Assembly: GCA_001599815.1 (NCBI GenBank)
Contig: BCIA01000003.1
Span: forward strand, 4,836,001 to 4,900,000
Length of the DNA: 64,000 nt
Origin: Furcasterigmium furcatum
Lineage: Eukaryota > Ascomycota > Sordariomycetes > Glomerellales > Plectosphaerellaceae
Reading direction: 5' to 3'
Each line of letters opens with the position of its first letter. Position 1 is the first letter of the stretch. The notes beneath the pieces were generated by a model. It searched no databases. It saw nothing but the letters and a program-made list of their open reading frames with translations, and had not been told where the DNA came from. Below are positions 10,937 through 20,236 of the stretch, piece by piece. A program made the translations under genes and the position numbers.

Positions 10937-13725
10937 GGTGAATATCTCTGGAACTCTACGGCCTAAGAGCAAAATAAACAAGCCAGCAAGAGGATGAGCC
11001 TAAGGAAAGAGAGGGCCCAGACGGAGTGAAAGAGAGCTGTCTCCCCAAGATATCCTCCCCGACCCCGGGGGGAAGTCCCTCTTGATATTCAACAAGCTCG
11101 AGGGGGTTTCCCCCCGGAGAAACCAACCCTCGGGGCAAGAAGCTCGGGTGACGCTACCCCCCACGACCCATCTTTCAGTGATATGACGTGGAGAACACTA
11201 TCCTCGCCATCCCTCCCGATGGTGTAAAAGTCTGTTGCCAAGTGGTGGGCGAGAGCAAGGCCGGACTCCAATGGGGGACGGTTGGCCCCTGGTGGGAGAT
11301 GAACGATTGGTAATTCTCATGAACTGGGGGACATCCAGGTCCGCCAGGCGCTCCACATCATCGAGACGCCATCGGGCTGTAAGCGGCGAGTCTCCCCAAA
11401 AGCCCTGGTTAGAGGTGGTATAAACGTGGGTGAGGCGACCCCGTGGGTAAGAGTTTTTCCCGCAGAGGGGGCGCGTCTCGCGGGGATGTCGAGTAAGGGA
11501 GCCCAATGGGACGTTCTCGGAGGAGAACAGACCCCGCCGATGATGAAGATATCCATGGACTCTGAAGAGAACTGGGGTTCCACACGAGGAGGTCAGGGAG
11601 TCTTGACTCTTCCGGGCCAAGATCTGCGAGGATGTTTAGTCGCGTGCCCCATGCAAGCCACCCGATGCTTGATTCAAGCTCTCGGGGGCCACTCCGAGCG
11701 TCTGCCCTGGTCGAGGAGTGATGTGTGCGGCGCAAGGAGACCCCGAAGTGGCCTATTAGACTCCCTTCTGGGTGCTACTGGTTGCTGACATCCTTCTGTT
11801 TGGAGCCTCGTGCTTCTGGGACTTTGGCAAATCCCCGGCCGGCAGTTGGAGGCGACTCGGAGATCTGTTACTCTTTCGGAAACTCGATGACATGACGTCG
11901 GAGCCCAGGGGGCGAAGGCGGTTGTCGGTGCCGGATCCGTGCCAAGTGCCCGTGCTCCCGAGTCCGAGTTCACGGGATTGTACAGAATTTTCTTCTCGCG
12001 ATTCTTCGGAGTAATAAGTCGCCTCAACACATCGAGCCATCGTCGCCGAATATGGCCCCCTTGGCTCGCTACATCCCGTGCTAGCAGGAGAAGTCCCGAG
12101 GCCGGTGGAGATGCTAAGGCCCGGGAAGACGACCCGGTGGGGGTCAGAGGCACCGGCGCAGACACTATCATGGAAGAGGCCGAGCTCTCGTCGGACGTGA
12201 ACACTCTAGAAGGTTTGGTCGAAGTTTCACCGCCGCGAGCTGGTGGAGAGAAAGAGGAGCCTCCAGCGGGTTCGCCGTGGGGGTATCAATAATGTTGAGG
12301 GGGCTTCTGGGGCTTTCTCGGTGAGATACGGGGATTGGGGCAAGCAAAGCAAGGCAATGGGGGAGAGTCCGGAGCATGAGAGCGCGGAGAGTTGGGACTT
12401 GGGGCTGGGGAGGGAGAGCGAGAGAGACTGAGAGGCACGATGTCTGAACAATGCTCGCTGAAATGCCGCATTGGACTGCTCGAGAACCTTAGCTAATAAT
12501 AGCGCTCTCAGCTGTGTTCACGCGACAAAGAACAGCTTCCTGCTTCTGTACTGGGACTTTGGATTTGGAGTCGGGGGCTGTTGGAGAGGCCTGTGACCCT
12601 GAGCGCGACCAAGACCCAGCTCTAGCTATCCACCGTCCCGTCGAGAACACCCTAGAGTGGGCGGGAGTCGGGCGGGAGCTGGAGTTCGGAGCCCGTTTGC
12701 GGTCTAAAATTCTTCAGCTCATCTGCCCTCTCCGACTTTGCGGCACGGAGAGCTCTCGACGGTTCGATGCTCAGCTTGGCCTGGCCTGACATATGCTTGG
12801 AGGGAAGATTTTGCAACGGTACATCCGATGACAAAGAACAGCGCATGGAATCCTCCTCCGCTGCACCGAAACCAAGGCTACGTACGGTCGGGCAGCCATT
12901 CATCAGTCGTCGGTGGTTCGACGTCCGGCCGAGATTGTTCGAGTCGCTTCTCAGTACCGGCCGATCCAGGGCTGGGCGGTAACGATCAGGGAGCCAAGCA
13001 CGCAGGAATCATGGGAGACGAGAAGACCCGGAGCATTGGCAATGCTTTGACAGCAGCTTGGCTGGGTGAGGTAAAAAGAGGGAGGCCTGGGCGATCGGCG
13101 CGCGCGGGGCGCACGGAATGGCTGTGCGTCGTCTGCTGTGGCGGCGCAGCAGGGGCTTCTGCGTACTACCGGCAGGGCTTTGTGAGGCGTCAGTCACGTA
13201 TTTCCCCGTTAGGAAAGACTCGTCCAGTGGCAGCCAAGGCGTTGTGTGGCTTGGACGAGTGATGACATCTGCTGACACCAGGTCTTGGACGCCCGCCAGC
13301 CAGTCCTAAGGAGAGGGGACTCGGTCTCCCTGAGCTCATTGGGCACCAGCGAGTGGCGTGATGCCCTTCCCTCCCGGACGGTATTCGTCCCAAGTCCTCC
13401 CAGGGGCAACAGGGGGCCTCGGGCGCCGTCCGGCTTCCCTCCACAGCGCCATCTACGGGCCCGTCGCTTTGTCTCCAGCGGCCGATCTGGACGGTTTAGG
13501 GCGTCGTCGACAGATAATCGCGCGTAAATCTGGTCCCTTCCACCGCCGCATGCGTGCAGTAGCTTCAGCGGCTGCGGTCGCCTGAGCCTTGTCGTATGAC
13601 CACAGTAGTGCGTTGTCACACATCATCAGTCATTCTGGCCAGACGGGCCTACGTATGGCCTCGTCCAGTTGCGACTTTGAGCGTCCATGAGCTGAGGGAG
13701 CCGGCTGAGGCAGGGCGACGATGAG
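10937..13725. other. Long gene-poor region upstream of the Dal5-type permease
   Basis: About 2.8 kb. Medium-length frames overlap on both strands (for example 11674-12204 minus and 12738-13262 plus), but none has a recognisable domain, signal peptide or plausible splice extension. The first few hundred bases must include the permease promoter. A hairpin-prone G/C run pair lies near 11065-11125. The region is not AT-rich, so it is not an obvious RIP-mutated transposon. Confidence 0.45.
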
Positions 13726-13731
13726 TATAAA
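13726..13731 (+). promoter_or_regulatory. TATA box of the small 118-aa gene
   Basis: TATAAA lies about 150 bp upstream of the start codon at 13880. A C/A-rich leader with CACACATC and CCACCACC runs follows, which supports a real promoter. Confidence 0.5.
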
Positions 13732-13879
13732 GCTCGGGGTCGACGTGGACTGAACAGTGTCTTCTCTCCTGCTCATCACACATCACACATCCAAGCAAAC
13801 AAGCATCCAGCTTCAAGACTTTCAAGTCATCAACCAACCACCCACCACCACCACCACCCCCAACAACCACACGCAAAGC

Positions 13880-14236
13880 ATGGTCAACTTTTTCCACAAG
13901 TCCCAAAAGTCGCTCGAAGAGGTTCACAAGAGCACCTTCGGCTCGCCCAGCAGGGCCAGCGTCGACAGCACCCTCCTCGGCTCCGACGCCGCTCCTCACT
14001 GTGAGCGCAACCACAGCGTCTTCAGCCACACATCCCGGCACCACAACGAGATCCCGGAAGAGCTTCTGAGGCCCGGCATCGATACCAGACGCGCAAGCGC
14101 CTCGAGCACATACTCCGAGCAGGCCCACGAAGAGGCCCAGCTCCCCAAGGAGGAGCGCGTCAGGCTCGCACTCGCAAGGTTGCGAGGTCCTCAGTACGAG
14201 GAGCTGTCGAAGAAGATCTACGGCCCCTGGTACTAA
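13880..14236 (+). CDS. Small hypothetical protein, 118 aa
   Basis: Intronless frame beginning MVNFFHKSQKSLEEVHKSTF. The frame is open further upstream to 13757, but that part is CA-rich leader, so the ATG at 13880 is preferred. The protein is hydrophilic, rich in Ser, His and Glu, with no signal peptide or membrane segment. A basic-amphipathic N-terminus is followed by a serine-rich middle and a conserved-looking tail, LRGPQYEELSKKIYGPWY. No domain is recognised. The strong TATA and leader suggest it is well expressed, perhaps conditionally. Confidence 0.65.
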   Translation: MVNFFHKSQKSLEEVHKSTFGSPSRASVDSTLLGSDAAPHCERNHSVFSHTSRHHNEIPEELLRPGIDTRRASASSTYSEQAHEEAQLPKEERVRLALARLRGPQYEELSKKIYGPWY

Positions 14237-14857
14237 ACGGCGCACCGGGGCGCATGGAAGGATTCGCGATAGACGGACGCATCGGGCTTCGATTCATAAT
14301 CGCACGCTGTCTATAAAAGACGCGGCAATTTGTTGATTCTTCAGTTTGGGGCTCTCGAGAGGAGCATAGGGAACCGGATGAGCATGTTCAGCGCCGGCAT
14401 GATGATTATGAGAGAGACGACGAATATGGAACGACATTTTGACGATCACCAAACTTCCCTTCTCCACGTGAAAATGTTAAGACGGCAGCTGCTGGCAGCT
14501 GCCAGGTCTCAAACTAACTGAATCAGCCCTACGACTCCAGGCAGACACATTCTGTCTCCTCGACCAATCGGAGGGATATGCGAGGGACATGGCCCGGATT
14601 CCTCCCAATGGACATCGAACGCCAAGACAACGTCCTGGCCCGTGGGCGTCTCCCCCGTCTCGAAACAGTAAGAAAGTGCGCCTCGAATCCGACGGATCGT
14701 CGTCATCCTCATCCGCAGCAACAGCCTCACTCAGTCGAGCCGTTACATGTCATTCCCTTCGGCCCTCCAACAATGGTAAACCGCCAATCGCGAAATCTTC
14801 ACATCTCCTCTTCTCCTTCTGCTGTTCTCATCACGGCCCGTCGCCCGAGGTACCACG
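14237..14857. other. Intergenic region and leader of the second MFS gene
   Basis: About 620 bp. It contains a TATAAA at 14312-14317 too far from the next start to be assigned, and a pyrimidine-rich leader (about 14800-14850) directly before the MFS start codon. No further gene was seen. Confidence 0.5.
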
Positions 14858-16568
14858 ATGAGCCGGCAGCGACGCGACGCGGAGGAGGCGGCGCCTTTCC
14901 TCGGCGACGATGACGACGACATCTCACTGTTCCCCGATGTCGAGGCCGAAGAGCACCCCTGGATTGGCGAGCCCGGCCGCAGAGCACCGGCCGCGCGATG
15001 GCAGCCGAAGTGGGCGGGATGGCAGCGGCGGGTGCCATTGCCGCAGTTGACGGTCAAGAAGCCGATTCATGTGGTCATTCTCTTGACGTTCATCAAGGGG
15101 GCGATGATCACGAGCGCGATCCTGCTCATGATGCCCATGTTTCGCCTCATCGAGGACGCCTTCTGCCACGTGCACTACGGTAAAGACCTGAGCGAGCCCA
15201 TTGACGAGAAGGAGTGCAAGGGCGATGAGGTCCAGACGAAGCTGGCCTTCCTGGGAGCCATCGGCATGTTGTTGGGGTCGATTGCCAGTTTGATAGTCGC
15301 GGTGCCCTACGGTATCATGGCCGACAGGTGAGTTTAGTTTGACAGACTGTCCCCCCTCAGATCACCGCTGCAGATACTGATTTTGCGATACCAGGGTCGG
15401 CAGGAAACCAACGCTCCTCCTGGCCTATCTGGGCATCATACTGTCCTTCGGCTGGGGCCCTCTTCTACTCACTATCTCCCCGCATACCATCCCTCCTCTG
15501 TGGCTCATGTTGCTGGGAGGAGTCTTCACCTTCATCGGCGGCGGCGTCCCCGTCATGCTCAACACCCTCTACTCCATGGCCTCGGACGTCAGCACCGAGG
15601 AGAGCCGGAGCTCAAACTTCCTCTACATGTCCATCGGCGCCGTCGTCGCCGGTCTCGCCGGCCCCGCGACCGCCGGCTTCCTCATGGAGCACTACGGGCC
15701 CTGGCTGCCCGTCAAGCTCATCTTCTACGCGACGCCAATCATAACCCTGGCCATGCTCGCCCTCCCCGAGACGCTGCGCATCAAGCTCGGCGACGAGGAC
15801 GAGGCCCCCGCACCGAAGCTGCCCTTCAAAGAGGCCATCAGGGAGCACATGCGCACCGGCCTCAAGGACCTCCGCGAGGCCGCGGCCATCGCGAAGAACC
15901 GCAACGTCATGCTGTGCCTCGTGCCGCCGCTCATCGGCAACGCCCTCTGGTCCGGCGGCTCGACCATGCTGGGCCAGTACATCTCAAAGTACTACGGCTG
16001 GACGCTCGCGCAGATCTCGTACCTCCTGTCGCCGCTGGGCCTCGTCAACATCGCCATCCTCGCCGGGATGCCGGTGCTCTCCGCGCGCCTCGTCGACCCC
16101 AACGGCCGGCACCGCATGACCACCTTCCGGAAGGACCTGCTCCTCCTGCGCGCGTCGTACTGCTTCATGATCGCCGCGCTGGTCATCCAGGGGCTGAGCT
16201 GGAACATCGCCGTCTTCCTCATCGGCATGCTCGTCGGGACCCTGGGGACCGCGAGCAGCCCGCTCGCGCGCGCCGTGGCGAGCGAGTACGTCGACAAGAA
16301 GGAGACGTCGAGGCTGTACGCGATGCTGAGCATCATGGACATGATGGGGGCATTCATCGGCGGCCCCGTGGTCGCGTGGTGCTTCACCCTGGGCATGAAC
16401 GGCGGCGGTGTGCTGAGGGGGCTGCCGTTCTTCTATATTGCCCTGCTGGTCTGCTGCGCCCTGGGCGCCATGCTTCTCGTCAGGGAGCCGAAGAAGCCTA
16501 AGCCGGCTGAGGAGGAGGCGGAGAACAGGGGCGACATGGGCTACGAGTCCGCCCCGGAAGACGATTGA
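14858..16568 (+). CDS. MFS transporter, DHA/PCFT-like
   Basis: Exons 14858-15327 and 15395-16568 give 547 aa. A soluble N-terminus of about 70 residues with an acidic run (GDDDDDISLFPD) precedes TM1 (HVVILLTFIKGAMITSAILL). The intron splits MFS motif A, which reads YGIMADRVGRKPTLLL after splicing. About 12 hydrophobic segments follow, including LMLLGGVFTFIGGGVPVMLN and PATAGFLMEHYGPWLPV. The extracellular TM1-2 loop carries two cysteines (AFCHVHY and EKECKGDE). The overall look matches fungal MFS proteins related to the proton-coupled folate transporter group, but the substrate is unknown. Confidence 0.88.
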
Positions 16569-17233
16569 GGGGATGCGGATGCATTGGACGGGGCAGCATC
16601 TTGTGCGATATGGGATATTTCGAGCGTTTTCTCTTACTGGGCCTTTCTTTAGTGTGAGCGATCTGGAGAGAACCGGGTGTGTCTTGATATTGGGTAAACA
16701 TTGGCCTGGGACACTGGATTGGACTTAGAAGCGGTCGCAACTCGGCGCAGAGTCACTCGACGAGATGACCATGCCGTTTAAACTGAAATAGAATCTGAAA
16801 CAAATGACACGCGGATCCCGATCGCAGAATGCCGGCGGGAGAGTGTGCTCCGGATCGACGGCCGCGTCGAGTCTGGCGTTCCCGGCTTTGGTGATCGCCA
16901 AGATGCGCCCCTGATGACATCACAGGCAAACGGGACAAACAGAACATTGAGCCTTGGTTCGGCACAGCTCGAGCCTCACCACCAATTGGGCTTGTTCAGC
17001 TACCACAGAGTCATTGCTTTCCATTGCTCATGCTTTACTGTTCCACAACATGTTGCAGATCAGTACTCACTCGTCCCATGTTACGCCTTGCGTCATATAG
17101 CTCTCGACCTCATAACCACAGACTGCTAGACCAAGTGCTCAACATCTCTCCAGACAACTCGACGCAACTTACATTTGATCCGTTGAACTCTTAGACCTTC
17201 TATAATCACAAGCAGAAAAGCTTCCTTCAAGTC
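16569..17233. other. Intergenic region before the ATP-grasp gene
   Basis: About 665 bp containing the 3' flank of the MFS gene and the promoter/leader of the ATP-grasp gene. No other feature was seen. Confidence 0.5.
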
Positions 17234-18820
17234 ATGGGCTCTCAAGCAACGCCCAATGGCGCAAGTTCGCCCGGCACGCCGAAGCTCCCAACCATCACCC
17301 TGGACAGGACCCTCGCCGAGCTCTACCACTCCGCCTCCCCCAGGACGGCAGGCAAATGCATCGGGCAGATCCTCGGAGGTATCAACTCCATCACCCGCAT
17401 CGGCCTCGGCGTCCCCCGCAACGCAAAGTACCTCTACCAGGACAAGGCCTTCAACACCACCCTCGACGAGAGCCCCGAGACCCCGGGCACAGAGGCCGTC
17501 GTCCGCCGCGAGCTCTCCATGAAATACCTCTCCCTCATCCCCCAGCGCGACGCCTTCATCTCTGGCGCCACGCCCGTCGTCTTCTTCCGCACCGGCCGCG
17601 GCCCGAAGCGCCTCGGCCACGACAGCGCCGAGATCGAGTCCACCCTCTCCGTCCTCGACCCCTCCCAGCGGCCCCGCGTCGTCATCTGCAACAGCCCCGA
17701 CGACATCCCCGTCGAGGACGAGGGCATCGACATGATCGCCTGCAAGCTCATGCTCGACGGCCTCGAGAAGTACGACCTCGTCGTGGCCCCCGACACCCAC
17801 TGGTTCCTCAACTCCAAGGCCGCCCTCGCCGAGTCCGGCCTCCCCACGCCCAGGAGCGACGTGATCGACGTCCTCGGCCACGCGGGCGACGGCGTCCTCT
17901 GCTGCGAGATCTGCCGCCGCGCGGGCCGCGCGACGGAGAGGGACTACGTGATCCCGACGAGCTGCGAGGGCGCCCGCGGGCGGTGGCTCGAGGCGCAGAG
18001 CCGCCGCATCTACGAGCTCATCGCCGACCGGCCGCTGCCGTTCGTCCTGAAGAACCAACAGACCTTCGGCGGCGCGGGGACGTTCATGGTCCGCACGGAG
18101 GAGGAGCGCGCGGCCGTCGTCGCGGACTTTCGCGACGGGGTGCTCCGGAGGCTGCTGTCGTGCATCACGGGGGAGAACGCGCACCTGCGCCCCGGGTCAC
18201 TGATCTTCTCGAACATGGTGGCCGAGCCCATAGGGGACTACGGCGTCACGTTCTTCGTTCGGGAGGAGGGCGATCCGGTGTTTCTGGCGGCTTCAGAGCA
18301 GATGATCGCCGACGGGAACGCGTGGGTCGGCAGCTCGATCGACTACAGGCGCCAGGACGAGCTGGAGCGCAAGTTCGGGAAGCTGGTGAGGCAGACCGCG
18401 GAGTGGCTTCGGAGCCATAAGTACGTTGGGCCTGCGGGGGCTGATGTCCTTGAGACGGCCGAGCCCGCGAGGAACGGGGAGAACGGCGACGTAGATGAGG
18501 ATATGGCCTGTTACAGCATTGTCGATCTCAACGTGCGGACGTCTGGGTCGCTTTGCTTGCCGTTGCTGAAGACGCACTTCACGAGCCGGGGGCTCTATAA
18601 CGCGTCGTCCTTCAGCATCAGCCTGAAGCAGTCGCGGGAGGAGTTCATGAGGGACTTCCACGATGCGTTTGAGAGCGGCAAGATGTGCATCCTGAGCTGG
18701 TACCAGGACCCCGACACGAAGCTGAGCATGGCCGACGTCGCTGTCGGTGCAGAGGACAGCGAGACACTGAAGGCGTCAATGAAGAAGGTGAGGGATGCCA
18801 CGGATGAGGTTATCTTCTAA
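17234..18820 (+). CDS. ATP-grasp protein of the solid-state-culture-specific family
   Basis: A single exon encodes 528 aa starting MGSQATPNGASSPGTPKLPT. The N-terminal half is a pre-ATP-grasp-like alpha/beta region with the invariant-looking LGGINSITRIGLGVP and FFRTGRGPKRLGHDSAE. The C-terminal half carries the ATP-grasp: FVLKNQQTFGGAGTFMV (about 268-285) is the lysine/glycine-rich nucleotide loop, and SIVDLNVRTSGSL (about 425-440) supplies the Asp/Asn/Arg that hold Mg-ATP. ATP-grasp enzymes ligate a carboxylate to an amine or thiol through an acyl-phosphate. Fungal relatives are annotated solid-state culture-specific; their substrate is not known to me. Confidence 0.82.
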   Translation: MGSQATPNGASSPGTPKLPTITLDRTLAELYHSASPRTAGKCIGQILGGINSITRIGLGVPRNAKYLYQDKAFNTTLDESPETPGTEAVVRRELSMKYLSLIPQRDAFISGATPVVFFRTGRGPKRLGHDSAEIESTLSVLDPSQRPRVVICNSPDDIPVEDEGIDMIACKLMLDGLEKYDLVVAPDTHWFLNSKAALAESGLPTPRSDVIDVLGHAGDGVLCCEICRRAGRATERDYVIPTSCEGARGRWLEAQSRRIYELIADRPLPFVLKNQQTFGGAGTFMVRTEEERAAVVADFRDGVLRRLLSCITGENAHLRPGSLIFSNMVAEPIGDYGVTFFVREEGDPVFLAASEQMIADGNAWVGSSIDYRRQDELERKFGKLVRQTAEWLRSHKYVGPAGADVLETAEPARNGENGDVDEDMACYSIVDLNVRTSGSLCLPLLKTHFTSRGLYNASSFSISLKQSREEFMRDFHDAFESGKMCILSWYQDPDTKLSMADVAVGAEDSETLKASMKKVRDATDEVIF

Positions 18821-18921
18821 TGATGAGACGAGGCGTAAGGGCATTGGAATAGAAATAATAGACACCACTCAGGTAATGGGTAATACAGCACAACTCTTAT
18901 TCTTATTTCACTTTCAAGTGA

Positions 18922-19883
18922 CTATGAGTCCCTCACAACCATCTCCTGCGCCTGCATCCCCTTGCCCTCAACCAAGACGCCGGCCTTTCTCAGAATATCA
19001 ACGCACCCATCCACCACCTCGGGCTTCACGCCCTCGACGCCCTTGGTGAACTTGACGGTCTTCAGCCACTCCCTCGCATCGGCCTCCGAATAGTCCAGAT
19101 TCGCGCTGATCCACCTGACGGCCTCCTCCTGGTTCTCTTCGAAGTGCCTAACGCCCCGGTCCAGCTTCTCAAACAGCGTCTTCACCCTCGCGTCCAGCTT
19201 CCCGCCAGACGGCGCCAGCTTCGTCGACGCCACAATCTTCCAGCTGCTCCAGGGCGTGTAGATCTCCCCCACGCGGCGGATCTCCCCCGAGTCGTGGTAC
19301 TTCTTCGACGTGAAGTGCTCCCACATGAAGAAGTCGGCGGCGCCGCTGTTGACGCCGTCCCGCAGGCTCGCGAAGGTGTTGAGGATGACGGTGTCGGAGA
19401 ACGGTGCTGCGCCGGGGGCGAGCCAGCCCTGCTGGTCGGCGAGGACGAAGCCCATGATCTGGCTGCCGGAGCCGAGGCGGGAGACGCCGATCTTGGAGGC
19501 GCGCAGGGAGGAGACGGAGGTGATGTCGTCGCGGGATGCGCCCGCGGAGATGGCCCAGCCTGTTATTCACGGGTGTTAGTGCGCCGGATGGCTTCTCAGG
19601 GTCGGTGATACTACGTACACAGCGGCGTGTCGACGTAGGTCCCGACGAGCCTGTACCCGCCGTCGCCCTCGACGCCCTCCTTGCCCAGGCCCGCGATCCA
19701 GCCCTCCGTCAGGCCGATGCCGATGTCAATCTCGCCGGCGCGGAGAGCCGTGATCATGTGCCCCGTGCCGGACGGGAAGGGCACGAGCTCGGCCTCGAGG
19801 CCGTAGTGGTCCTTTGCGAAGTGCAGGGGGGCGGAGAAGTGTTCTGGCACGAAGCCGATCTTCAGGGGGGTCTGGGATGCCAT
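18922..19883 (-). CDS. Periplasmic-binding-fold protein, Ca3427/THI5-like
   Basis: Exons 19883-19619 and 19559-18922 give 300 aa; the intron splits a Cys codon (TPLC-WAIS). The sequence is a type-II periplasmic binding protein: KIGFVPEHFSAPLHFAKDHYGLEAELVPFPSGTG, then MITALRAGEIDIGIGLTEGWIAG, then SRLGSGSQIMGFVLADQQGW. This matches fungal Ca3427-like proteins and the SsuA/THI5 group. There is no export signal, so it is cytosolic and not part of an ABC importer. THI5 itself is a suicide enzyme making the thiamin pyrimidine, but the cysteine-rich THI5 motif (CCCFC) is absent here, so this is probably a binding or enzymatic cousin of unknown ligand. It converges on the ATP-grasp gene. Confidence 0.85.
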
Positions 19884-20236
19884 TGTAGGGGGCGGAGGCG
19901 TTCCGGAGATATTACAATGTCGTAAACACGGTTAAGGCTGATCGGATTCAGTCAATGGGGGGTTGAGCTTCGATGAAGATTCCGAGATCGCAGAAGATGT
20001 ATCAGCTGCTTCAGTCGACGAGGGGCAATTCGGACAGGGAATGACATAATGCGGGGTACCCCACTTCATGGAGGGGTGATTTTGTGGTCCTGTCTCAGGG
20101 GCTTTCAGGGGCATCCCAATTCTCGACCATCGACCACGATCAGAAAACTAACATAGATATTGCAGGGGAAACGACACCCAAGGTACCTATACGTAAGGAA
20201 ATATGGCAGACCTGAACCCCAAGAACAGAAGCCGAC
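19884..20236. other. Intergenic region between PBP-like and cytochrome b5 genes
   Basis: About 350 bp. It holds the promoter of the PBP-like gene and the 3' flank of the large b5 gene, both on the minus strand. No additional feature was seen. Confidence 0.5.

Noticed and set aside
10937..13725. RIP-degraded transposon
   Set aside because: The tract is not AT-rich and has no stop-dense frames typical of RIP.
15383..16501. 372-codon plus-strand frame within the second MFS gene
   Set aside because: It is an out-of-phase shadow; the Arg/His/Pro-rich translation has no domain while the MFS frame has clear motif A and membrane segments.
17126..18184. Long minus-strand open frame (352 codons) opposite the ATP-grasp gene
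   Set aside because: It is the antisense shadow of a GC-rich coding exon; its translation is a low-complexity Asp/Glu/Gly/Val mixture with no motif.
18922..19883. True THI5 thiamin pyrimidine synthase
   Set aside because: The family-defining cysteine cluster of THI5 is not present, so only fold-level similarity is claimed.
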